12,578 bases of DNA from DATJPD01 sp036394195. Lineage in GTDB: Bacteria > Pseudomonadota > Alphaproteobacteria > CACIAM-22H2. The notes under the pieces are model-generated. The model was not told where the DNA came from and did not search any database. It saw only the letters and a program-made list of their open reading frames with translations. The stretch covers positions 1-12,578 of the forward strand of contig DASWFO010000231.1 of NCBI GenBank assembly GCA_036394195.1. Reading direction: 5' to 3'. A program made the translations under genes and the position numbers. Below, in pieces: positions 1-6,409 of the stretch. Each line of letters begins with the position of its first letter. Positions within the stretch are counted from its first letter, which is position 1.

Positions 1-1
1 C

Positions 2-502
2 GCCAGCCAGCAGTCGATCCTGTCCGCCAACTTCACCGCGCAGCTCGCGCAGTTGAACACCTTCATCAGCAACTCGGTGTACAACGGCCTGAACCTGTTG
101 TCGGCGAACTCGGGCAGCGTCACCATCACCTCGACGATCTCGGGTGGCCAGCTCACGCTGACCAACGCCTCGAGCTTGGCGGGTGTGTCGGCGGCGCTCT
201 CGAGCGGTGTGGCCACGACCGCGGCGGCACTGGCCCTGCTCACGGCCGTGACGGCCCAGCAGCTGGTCTCGGGAACCGCACTCGGCACCTTGGGTGCCAG
301 CCAGAACTCGGTGAACTTCCTGTCGACGTTCACCCAGTCGCTGTCCAACGCGGTCACCCAGGGCCTGGGCTCGCTGGTCGATGCCAACCTGGCGCAGGAA
401 AGTGCCAAGCTGCAGTCGCTGCAGGTGCAGCAGCAGCTCGGCGTTCAGGCGCTCGGCATCGCCAACGCGCGGCCGCAGATCCTGCTCGGTCTCTTCCGGT
501 AA
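2..502 (+). CDS. Flagellin, C-terminal part (5' end outside window)
   Basis: This is the distal part of a flagellin, the subunit that polymerises into the flagellar filament. Reading is open from base 2, so the gene enters from the left edge; a TTG at 53 is an internal leucine codon and not a start. The visible 166 codons cover the end of the N-terminal helical domain, a short Ser/Thr/Ala-rich variable middle and the whole C-terminal D1/D0 helical region, ending in QILLGLFR. By my count 152 of 166 residues (about 92%) match the complete flagellin at 871-1683, so the two are tandem paralogues. Many codons differ synonymously, so the copies are not a recent exact duplication. A hairpin and an intrinsic terminator follow. 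Family assignment is secure; which flagellin (fljK/flaA type) cannot be told. Confidence 0.93.
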   Translation, partial: ASQQSILSANFTAQLAQLNTFISNSVYNGLNLLSANSGSVTITSTISGGQLTLTNASSLAGVSAALSSGVATTAAALALLTAVTAQQLVSGTALGTLGASQNSVNFLSTFTQSLSNAVTQGLGSLVDANLAQESAKLQSLQVQQQLGVQALGIANARPQILLGLFR

Positions 503-513
503 TCGACTCCGGC

Positions 514-545
514 GCAGGCGGCGGCGCAAGCGCGCCGCCGCCTGC
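514..545 (+). repeat. Perfect 14-bp inverted repeat after first flagellin
   Basis: Arms 514-527 and 532-545 are exact reverse complements around the 4-base loop AAGC. The stem is almost entirely G and C. It starts 12 bases after the flagellin stop codon. No T-run follows, so it is not a classic intrinsic terminator by itself. It may protect the mRNA 3' end or strengthen the terminator at 567-596. Confidence 0.7.
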
Positions 546-566
546 CTCACATCGACGTTATCTTTG

Positions 567-596
567 AGGGCCCGGGCGCCTAGCCGGGCCCTTTTT
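567..596 (+). terminator. Intrinsic terminator of first flagellin
   Basis: The stem AGGGCCCGG (567-575) pairs with CCGGGCCCT (584-592) around an 8-base loop and runs into TTTTT (592-596). This is the usual rho-independent form. It lies 65 bases after the flagellin stop and separates the transcript from the next flagellin gene. Confidence 0.85.
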
Positions 597-655
597 CTTA
601 AGCGCGGCCCCGAACCGCCCTTGTACGCGATTGATTCGGCTGCTCTAAAGCCGCC

Positions 656-716
656 TTAACCAATTAACCCGAACCTACCGGAGATGCGAAAAAAGCACGC
701 TATCTTAAGGCGTTAA
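656..716. promoter_or_regulatory. Paired TTAA-N4-TTAA boxes upstream of flagellin
   Basis: Two similar motifs occur in the non-coding stretch 503-870. The first is TTAA at 656-659 and 664-667, the second TTAA at 705-708 and 713-716. Both have the same 4-base gap, and the motifs lie 49 bases apart. TTAA half-sites, often followed by CC as in the first motif, recall alphaproteobacterial CtrA boxes, but the CtrA consensus has a 7-base gap. The assignment is therefore only a suggestion. Confidence 0.3.
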
Positions 717-729
717 CGATACTGCATAA

Positions 730-759
730 TTGACACCGTGCAGCGCCCTTGGATAGGCT
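730..759 (+). promoter_or_regulatory. Possible sigma-70-like promoter of second flagellin
   Basis: TTGACA at 730-735 is a perfect -35 hexamer. TAGGCT at 754-759, 18 bases on, is a weak -10. Transcription would start near 766, immediately before the three leader hairpins. No convincing sigma-54 (GG-N10-GC) or sigma-28 signature was found in the stretch. The call rests on the -35 match and position only. Confidence 0.35.
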
Positions 760-771
760 TGGGACACCGCA

Positions 772-847
772 CGGCCAAAAAGGCCGGCGAGGACCGAAGA
801 GACGTCAGAAATCTCTCGGTCCGTTAGGCAGCCAGAAGGCTGCCTAA
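772..847 (+). promoter_or_regulatory. Structured 5' leader of flagellin mRNA: three hairpins
   Basis: Three hairpins follow one another before the start codon. The first is CGGCC/GGCCG (772-776 with 782-786, A-rich loop). The second has an 11-bp stem with a single bulged A, 791-802 with 812-822, and a 9-base loop. The third is a perfect 10-bp stem, 824-833 with 838-847, and loop AGAA. The ribosome binding site AGGAG (859-863) lies just after and stays single-stranded. In Caulobacter, FlbT binds the 5' leader of fljK mRNA and controls its stability. A similar post-transcriptional role here is inferred from that precedent. No FlbT gene is in the window. Confidence 0.55.
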
Positions 848-870
848 AACCTAGAAATAGGAGAACCCGG

Positions 871-1683
871 ATGACTTCGGTCAACACGAACGTTGGCGCG
901 CAGGTTGCGCTCCAGAATCTTCAGCAGACCCAGTACAACCTCAACAGCACTCAGAACCGCATCTCGACGGGCTTTCGGATCAACAACCCGGTCGACGACG
1001 CGGCGAACTTTGCCATCGCGCAGGGCCTGCGGACCAATCTGCAGGCGTTTTCGGCGGTCCAGCAGAGCCTCTCGAGCGCCACGGGTATTCTTTCCGTGGC
1101 CATCGCGGGTGCCACCTCGGTGTCCAACCTCTTGGCGCAGATCAACACGACGGCGATCTCCGCCTCGAACCCGTCCAACACCGCCAGCCAGCAGTCGATC
1201 CTGTCAGCCAACTTCACCGCCCAGCTGGCACAGCTCAACACCTTCATCAGCAACTCGATCTACAACGGTCTGAACCTGCTGTCGGCGGGCGCTGCGAGCG
1301 TCACCATCACCTCGACGATCTCGGGCGGTCAGCTGACGATCACCAACGCCTCGGGCTTGTCGGGCGTGTCGGCGGCGCTGTCCAGCGGTGTCGGGACCAC
1401 GGCGGCAGCCCTGGCGCTGTTGACCGCGGTCACGGCCCAGCAGCTGGTGACGGGTACGGCACTCGGCACACTGGGTTCCAGCCAGAACTCGGTGAACTTC
1501 CTCACCACGTTCACGCAGACGCTGTCGAACGCCGTGACCCAGGGTCTCGGCTCGCTCGTCGACGCGAACCTGGCCCAGGAGAGCGCGAAGCTGCAGGCGC
1601 TTCAGGTGCAGCAGCAGTTGGGCGTGCAGGCTCTGGGGATCGCGAACGCGAGACCCCAGATCCTGCTGTCCTTGTTTCGCTAG
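871..1683 (+). CDS. Flagellin (complete)
   Basis: This 270-residue flagellin is secreted through the flagellar type III apparatus and polymerises into the filament. The N-terminal flagellin domain (about residues 1-140) carries the family motif RISTGFRINNPVDDAA near residues 31-45. The C-terminal domain (about 185-270) ends QILLSLFR. The short middle, rich in Ser, Thr and Gly, leaves no room for D2/D3 outer domains, and the length is typical of alphaproteobacterial flagellins such as Caulobacter FljK. The enteric QRVRELAVQ (TLR5-contact) segment is replaced by unrelated sequence. The ATG at 871 is supported by AGGAG at 859-863, seven bases upstream. The gene has its own structured leader and terminator, so it is probably expressed separately from the upstream paralogue. 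Confidence 0.97.
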   Translation: MTSVNTNVGAQVALQNLQQTQYNLNSTQNRISTGFRINNPVDDAANFAIAQGLRTNLQAFSAVQQSLSSATGILSVAIAGATSVSNLLAQINTTAISASNPSNTASQQSILSANFTAQLAQLNTFISNSIYNGLNLLSAGAASVTITSTISGGQLTITNASGLSGVSAALSSGVGTTAAALALLTAVTAQQLVTGTALGTLGSSQNSVNFLTTFTQTLSNAVTQGLGSLVDANLAQESAKLQALQVQQQLGVQALGIANARPQILLSLFR

Positions 1684-1730
1684 TTCGGCGACGACGGGCA
1701 ACGCGTCGACCGGCACAAATACGACCAACA

Positions 1731-1791
1731 CCGCCCCGAAAGGGGCGGGCTAAACCAAGGCCCGGACGGCAACGTCCGGGCCTCTTTTTTT
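1731..1791 (+). terminator. Intrinsic terminator of second flagellin
   Basis: A first hairpin, CCGCCCC/GGGGCGG (1731-1737 with 1742-1748), has a GAAA tetraloop. It is followed by a perfect 11-bp stem (1758-1768 with 1773-1783, loop GCAA). Seven T's at 1785-1791 complete a strong rho-independent terminator. It lies 15 bases from the end of the convergent MFS gene. On the minus strand no comparable T-run follows, so it probably works in one direction. Confidence 0.9.
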
Positions 1792-1806
1792 CCCCGATGG
1801 ATCGTA

Positions 1807-3033
1807 TTATTCGGGGACCGCTGCCGCCGCCGGCGGCGCGCGGCGAAGCTGGGTCACGGTCGCGATCGACAACACCATCATCGCGGCGACCGCCACGAAG
1901 ATCAGCCGCGGCGCTCCACTATCCATCAGCCAGCCGAAGAGCGGCGGCGCCACCGCCGCACCCAGGTCGAGACCGGAATAGACAAACCCGTACACCTTCC
2001 CCGCCGACCCGATCGCGGCCGCCTCGCGGATCACCATGTCGCGCGATGGACCGACACTGCCGAGAGCGATACCCGAGGCGACGAGGGCGGCCATGATCAG
2101 ACCTGCCGGGAGATCGTCGATCGCGACCGCGAGCAGGAAAACGCCCGAGAGCAGCAGGCCCGACGCCAGCACGACATCGCGCCGGCGCGTGTGATCGGCC
2201 AGGTAGCCGCCGAACAGCGTGCCGACGGCGGTGGCCAGCAAAAATGCCGTGAGCGAACTGGTCGCAAGCCCGAGTGGCAGGTGCTGCACCTCCATCAGCG
2301 CCGGCGGCACGAAGTTCTGCACGCCGATCAGCGCCATCGAGCTCAGCACGAAGAACGCAAAGATGAGCACGATGGGCGGCGCCACGAACAGCCGCAGATC
2401 GTCCGTCAGCCGGGACGCCGGCCGCCCTGCCCCGGTTGGCCGGCGATGGTCGGCCATGGCGTCGCGCTGCGTGGCGAGGAAAGCGGTCATGGCGAGCCCC
2501 GCGACGCCCACGGCGACCAGCGCACTGCGCCAGCCGAGCAGTGCCGCGAGTGCTATGACGGTCGGCGGAGCCGCCGCCCAGCCGATGCTTCCCATGATCC
2601 CGTGCACCCCGAACGCCCGGCCCAGCCGGGTCGGATATATGGAGGCATTCAGGATGGCGTAGTCGGAGGGGTGAAACACCGAGTTGCCCAAGCCGGCGGC
2701 GAGCGCGATCGGGATCAATATCCAGTAAGTCTGCGCAAACCCGCCGAGCGCGATGCAGCCCGACAAGAGCGCAAGGCCGCTCAGCAGGACCGCACGCGCC
2801 CCGAAACGGTCGACAAGAAATCCGGCCGGCGCCTGGGCACACCCCGAGGCGATGAAAAACAATCCCGTGAGGGCGCCGAGGGCGGCGTAGCTGACCCCGA
2901 ATTCCTCCTTGAGAAGCGGAAACAGCGGGGGCAGAACCAGCTGGTAGAAATGGCTGAAGAAATGAGCGCTGCTGATCAGCCCGACAACCCGCACATCCTT
3001 GCGCAACGACCCCGCCGCCAAAGCCGCGTCCAT
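1807..3033 (-). CDS. MFS transporter, Fsr (fosmidomycin-resistance)-like
   Basis: This is a 408-residue inner-membrane protein of the major facilitator superfamily, with about 12 hydrophobic segments. The MFS motif A appears twice, as expected for the two six-helix halves: GFLVDRFGAR at 71-80 and GGYLADHTRRR at 275-285. A hydrophilic loop around 190-215 separates the halves. The HFFSHFYQLVLPPLFPLL stretch after the N-terminus and GNSVFHPSDYAILNA near 116-130 resemble Fsr-type drug exporters, so proton-driven efflux of a small molecule is plausible; the substrate cannot be read from sequence. The start ATG at 3033 is preceded by GAGGG about nine bases upstream. It is transcribed divergently from the LpxR-like gene with about 80 bases between them, and converges on the second flagellin. 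Confidence 0.9.
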   Translation of the reverse strand: MDAALAAGSLRKDVRVVGLISSAHFFSHFYQLVLPPLFPLLKEEFGVSYAALGALTGLFFIASGCAQAPAGFLVDRFGARAVLLSGLALLSGCIALGGFAQTYWILIPIALAAGLGNSVFHPSDYAILNASIYPTRLGRAFGVHGIMGSIGWAAAPPTVIALAALLGWRSALVAVGVAGLAMTAFLATQRDAMADHRRPTGAGRPASRLTDDLRLFVAPPIVLIFAFFVLSSMALIGVQNFVPPALMEVQHLPLGLATSSLTAFLLATAVGTLFGGYLADHTRRRDVVLASGLLLSGVFLLAVAIDDLPAGLIMAALVASGIALGSVGPSRDMVIREAAAIGSAGKVYGFVYSGLDLGAAVAPPLFGWLMDSGAPRLIFVAVAAMMVLSIATVTQLRRAPPAAAAVPE

Positions 3034-3115
3034 TATACTGTGCCCTCGTTTTGACCTACTGCTCGGTCACAACCTACCATGACCGGCAGCACCTCGCCGC
3101 ACTACCCCATTGATC

Positions 3116-4150
3116 ATGACACCGCCGACCATCGCCCTCCGCCTCCTCCTCGCCGCCCTGGTTCTGTGTCACGCCCTTCCCGCGCGGGCCGTTGACGAGA
3201 CGCCGGCCAAGCCGGTGCCCGCGCGCAATCCGAACGGCGTGTTCACCGTCATCACCGAGAACGATCTTTACGCGATTAACAACCGGGACCGGCATTACAC
3301 GAACGGCCTGCGCCTGGGCTGGATGTCGGCCGACGAGGACGTTCCGGGCTGGGCCAACTCGCTGGACGACGTGCTGCCGCTGCTGGCCGACAATGCTCAT
3401 CGGCGGATCGGCTGGACGGTGGGCCAGAGCATGTTCACCCCGGAGGATAAAGCGACGCGCACGCCCATCCTCAACGACCGCCCCTACGCCGCGTGGCTTT
3501 ACGGCGGGCTCAAGCTGCAGACCGAGACGCCCGACCGTCTCGACACGCTCGAACTGGATCTCGGCGTCGTCGGACCGGCAGCACTGGGCGAGCAGGCGCA
3601 AAACCACTGGCACGCGGTCATCGGCGTGAACCAGGCAAATGGCTGGAACAACCAGATCAAGAACGAGCCTGGCCTCGTGCTCAAGGCCGAGCGGCTGTGG
3701 CGCGCCACGCTGATCGAGGATGCGCCGGACGTTGTCGGGGTCGACGTCGTGCCGCACGCCGTCGGCGCCCTCGGCAACGTATTCACCTATGCCGGCGCCG
3801 GCGCGACGCTCCGCATCGGCCAGGGGCTGCACGCGGACTTTGGCCCGCCGCGCATCGACCCCGCCGTGCCGGGCTCGGATTTCTTCTACGCGCCGGAGAT
3901 CTTCGGCTGGTACATGTTCGCCGGCTTCGACGGCCGCGCCGTCGGGCGAAACATCTTCCTCGACGGCAATTCCTTCGCGAACAGCCAGTCGGTTTCGAAG
4001 CGGCCGCTCGTCGGCGATCTGCAGGGCGGCCTGGAGTTGCTCTTCGCGCACGCGCGACTGACCTACACCCAGGCCGTCCGCACCAAGGAATTCTACGGCC
4101 AGCACCACCCGGACTATCTGGGCTCGATCGTGCTCTCGGTGACGTTCTGA
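3116..4150 (+). CDS. Outer-membrane lipid A deacylase, LpxR family (DUF2219)
   Basis: LpxR is an outer-membrane beta-barrel enzyme that removes the 3'-acyloxyacyl chain of lipid A. This 344-residue protein has a signal peptide (about residues 1-25, ending ALPARA). The family's N-terminal block is clear: TENDLYA with Asn49-Asp50, then DRHYTNGLRLGW with Thr62-Asn63. DRPYAAWLYGG (about 121-131) follows, then LELDLGVVGPAALGEQAQ and an active-site-type His near 166, then GWNNQIKNEPGL. These correspond to the Asn-Asp, Ser/Thr-Asn, Arg and His residues known in Salmonella LpxR. It ends VLSVTF, a typical barrel C-terminus with terminal Phe. ATG 3116 is preferred to an in-frame TTG at 3110; no clear Shine-Dalgarno is seen for either. 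The stop lies 7 bases from the convergent crotonase gene. Confidence 0.88.
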   Translation: MTPPTIALRLLLAALVLCHALPARAVDETPAKPVPARNPNGVFTVITENDLYAINNRDRHYTNGLRLGWMSADEDVPGWANSLDDVLPLLADNAHRRIGWTVGQSMFTPEDKATRTPILNDRPYAAWLYGGLKLQTETPDRLDTLELDLGVVGPAALGEQAQNHWHAVIGVNQANGWNNQIKNEPGLVLKAERLWRATLIEDAPDVVGVDVVPHAVGALGNVFTYAGAGATLRIGQGLHADFGPPRIDPAVPGSDFFYAPEIFGWYMFAGFDGRAVGRNIFLDGNSFANSQSVSKRPLVGDLQGGLELLFAHARLTYTQAVRTKEFYGQHHPDYLGSIVLSVTF

Positions 4151-4157
4151 CGGCGGA

Positions 4158-4946
4158 TCAGCGGCCGCTGAACACCGGCTTTCGCTTTTCCATGAACGCC
4201 GTGCGGCCTTCGATGTAATCGCGGCTCGCGTTGCATTCCCGGACGAGGCGCTCGCACGCGGCAAGATCGCGCTCGGCCGGATCCTTCAGGATCTCGCCGA
4301 CGATGCGCTTGATCGACCCGACGGTCAGCGGCGCGTTGGCGGCGATCATCGCGGCGTAGTCCTTCACGTAGCCCTCCAACTCGCCGTCCGGCACCACCCG
4401 GTTGACCAGCCCCATGACCTGGGCGTCGCGTGCGTCGAATTGCCGCGCCGTGAAGAAGATCTCCTGTGCGAAGGACGGCCCGACCACATCCACCAGCCGC
4501 TTGACGCCGGGGAATCCGTAGCCAAGGCCGAGCTTCGCCGCGGGAATGCCGAACTTGGAGCCCTCCGTGCAGATCCTGAGGTCGCAGCACACCGCCAACG
4601 CCAGGCCCCCGCCGATGCAATATCCGCGGATCATGGCGATGGTCGGCTTCTGAAAACGCGCCAGCCCCTCGAACGCGGCGTGCGTGGTCGTGTTGTAGCG
4701 CGCGAAGTCCGCTTCCGAGGCGCGGACCTTTTCGAACTGCGAGATATCGGCGCCGGAGATGAAGGCCTTGCTGCCGGCACCGGTCACGACCAGGACCCGG
4801 ACCTCCGGATCGGCCGCGAATTTCTCGACGATCTCGCCAGCCGCCGTCCACATCTCGAGCGACACCGCATTGTGGCGCTCGGGATTGTTGAAGATCATCC
4901 AGCCGATCCCGCCGTCCTTCTTCGCGATCATCTTGTCGGTAGGCAT
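4158..4946 (-). CDS. Enoyl-CoA hydratase/isomerase (crotonase) family protein
   Basis: This 262-residue crotonase-fold protein handles acyl-CoA thioesters. The oxyanion-hole regions are present: AFISGADISQ (61-70) and GYCIGGGLALA (108-118). The CoA-binding C-terminal helix region ends FMEKRKPVFSGR. Aligned to rat enoyl-CoA hydratase, the residues at the two catalytic glutamates are both alanine: Ala116 (Glu144, after GGG-Leu) and Ala136 (Glu164, in FGIPAAKLG). Simple syn-hydration of enoyl-CoA is therefore doubtful, and isomerase, hydrolase or other crotonase chemistry is possible. It is the second gene of an operon, 32 bases after the CoA-transferase stop, with an AGGGAG-like ribosome binding site ahead of ATG 4946. 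The fold is sure; the reaction is not. Confidence 0.9.
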   Translation of the reverse strand: MPTDKMIAKKDGGIGWMIFNNPERHNAVSLEMWTAAGEIVEKFAADPEVRVLVVTGAGSKAFISGADISQFEKVRASEADFARYNTTTHAAFEGLARFQKPTIAMIRGYCIGGGLALAVCCDLRICTEGSKFGIPAAKLGLGYGFPGVKRLVDVVGPSFAQEIFFTARQFDARDAQVMGLVNRVVPDGELEGYVKDYAAMIAANAPLTVGSIKRIVGEILKDPAERDLAACERLVRECNASRDYIEGRTAFMEKRKPVFSGR

Positions 4947-4978
4947 GCCACTCTCCCTATCGGCGATTTTCCAGGCGC

Positions 4979-6172
4979 TTAGACGACTTTTTCCGCCCGC
5001 AGCTTCGCGATGCTCGCCGCGTCGAACCCGAGCTCGCCCAGCACCTCATCCGTATGTTGGCCCAGGCCCGGCGGGTGTGCCGCGACCCGGCTCGGCGTGC
5101 GCGTCAGCACCACCGGCTGTCCGACATAGTCGACCCGGCCCTTGCCCGACTTTTCGAGGCCCTGGGCGACGCCGAGATGCCGCACCTGGGGGTCGCCAAA
5201 AACCTGATCGACGGAATAGATCGGCCCCGCCGGAACGCCGGCTTCGTTGAAGCGCTCGATCCAGGTCTGGCTCGGTTGTTTCTGGATCTCACGCTCGATA
5301 TCGGCGTTCAGCGCGTCGCGGTTCTTCGAGCGCACCGCGCCGGTCGCGTAGTTGGGATTTTTGATCCAGTCGGGCATGCCCACCGCCTGACAGAACCTCT
5401 CCCAGATCTTCTGTCCGGTGACCGCGAGGTTGATGTGGCCGTCCCTGGTCTTGAAGACGCCGGTCGGGATGCTGGTCGGGTGATTATTGCCGGCCTGTTT
5501 GGGGACCTCGCCCTTCATCAGCCATCGCGAGGCCTGGAAATCGAGCATGAAGATCTGCGCCTGCAAAAGCGAGGTGTGCAGCCACTGGCCGCGGCCCGAC
5601 GTCTCGCGCTCGAGCAGCGCTACCAGAATTCCGTACGCGCAGAAAATCCCGGCGGTGAGATCGGCGATCGGAATGCCCACCCGCACGGGCCCCTGGCCCG
5701 GCAGGCCGGTGATCGACATCAAGCCGCCCATCCCCTGCGCGATCTGGTCGAAGCCGGGACGCGACCGGTAGGGCCCGTCCTGGCCGAAGCCGGAAATACT
5801 GGCATAGACCAGCCGCGGGTTGACGGCGGACAGCGCCTCATAGCCGATGCCCAGCCGATCCTTCACGTCGGGACGGAAGTTCTCGACCACCACATCGGCG
5901 CGCTCGGCCAGGCGCTTCAGGATCGCGACACCTTCGGGATGCTTGAGGTTGAGCGTCATCCCCCGTTTGTTGCGCTGCAGATTCTGGAAGTCCGAGTCCT
6001 CGCGCGGCCCGCCCGGTCCCTCGCCGTCTTCGAGGCCCGGCGGCATTTCGATCTTGATGACGTTGGCCCCCCAGTCGGCGAGTTGGCGAACCGCCGTCGG
6101 TCCCGAGCGGACCCGGGCCAGGTCGAGAACCGTAAAGCGCGAAAGCGCGGTCGAGGCGCGAGGAGCCGTCAT
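4979..6172 (-). CDS. CaiB/BaiF family (type III) CoA-transferase
   Basis: This 397-residue type III CoA-transferase moves CoA between carboxylic acids through an aspartyl-CoA intermediate. The N-terminal block, VLDLARVRSGPTAVRQLADWGANVIKIE (about 15-42, shown here only as a family marker), contains the usual LADxGAxVIKIE element. QRNKRGMTLNLK (66-77), VVENFRPDV (95-103) and SGFGQDGPY (127-135) follow. The nucleophilic aspartate is Asp171 in GIPIADLTAG. The length fits formyl-CoA transferase relatives. The start was set at ATG 6172 because family similarity begins there; the open frame continues upstream to 7279, but only across the antisense of ompA. It is the first gene of an operon with the crotonase at 4158-4946. 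The acid substrates are unknown. CaiB-CaiD of carnitine metabolism is a precedent for the pairing, not evidence for it here. Confidence 0.92.
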   Translation of the reverse strand: MTAPRASTALSRFTVLDLARVRSGPTAVRQLADWGANVIKIEMPPGLEDGEGPGGPREDSDFQNLQRNKRGMTLNLKHPEGVAILKRLAERADVVVENFRPDVKDRLGIGYEALSAVNPRLVYASISGFGQDGPYRSRPGFDQIAQGMGGLMSITGLPGQGPVRVGIPIADLTAGIFCAYGILVALLERETSGRGQWLHTSLLQAQIFMLDFQASRWLMKGEVPKQAGNNHPTSIPTGVFKTRDGHINLAVTGQKIWERFCQAVGMPDWIKNPNYATGAVRSKNRDALNADIEREIQKQPSQTWIERFNEAGVPAGPIYSVDQVFGDPQVRHLGVAQGLEKSGKGRVDYVGQPVVLTRTPSRVAAHPPGLGQHTDEVLGELGFDAASIAKLRAEKVV

Positions 6173-6356
6173 CGGGGTATGTCCAAGCTGGGCTGTAACC
6201 ACAATCAGATAGCAGTTGAACCGCATCACGGGAAAGTGGCACCGCAACGCCCGTCTGCTTGGCTTCCCGGTCGCCCCTTGGCGTGGCACAAATACAACAG
6301 TGTGCCCGAAAATACCGCCAACCCCTGTATTACGCTGCAAGAAAGTATTAAAAAAC

Positions 6357-6395
6357 AGAGCGGACGCCGTGTCGGGCAATCGCGGCTGCCGCTCT
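6357..6395 (+). promoter_or_regulatory. Leader hairpin ahead of ompA-like gene
   Basis: Arms AGAGCGG (6357-6363) and CCGCTCT (6389-6395) are exact inverted repeats 25 bases apart. They lie directly before the AGGGG ribosome binding site (6399-6403). They could form a loose hairpin in the mRNA leader, but the large loop makes this weak. The divergent spacer 6173-6409 also contains an AT-rich patch (about 6325-6356) that may hold promoter elements; no confident -35/-10 pair was assigned. Confidence 0.3.
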
Positions 6396-6409
6396 AACAG
6401 GGGTTGTGA

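Noticed and set aside
53..55. TTG as a start codon of a short flagellin
   Set aside because: The frame is open to the window edge and the upstream residues (ASQQSILSANF) match the complete paralogue, so this is an internal leucine.
1797..2096. Plus-strand frame opposite the end of the MFS gene
   Set aside because: It is a Pro/Arg-rich antisense shadow without a ribosome binding site or recognisable domain.
6284..6302. TGGCAC in the spacer before the ompA-like gene as a second sigma-54 promoter
   Set aside because: The -12 GC element is absent at the required ten-base spacing from GG; the sequence there reads AC.
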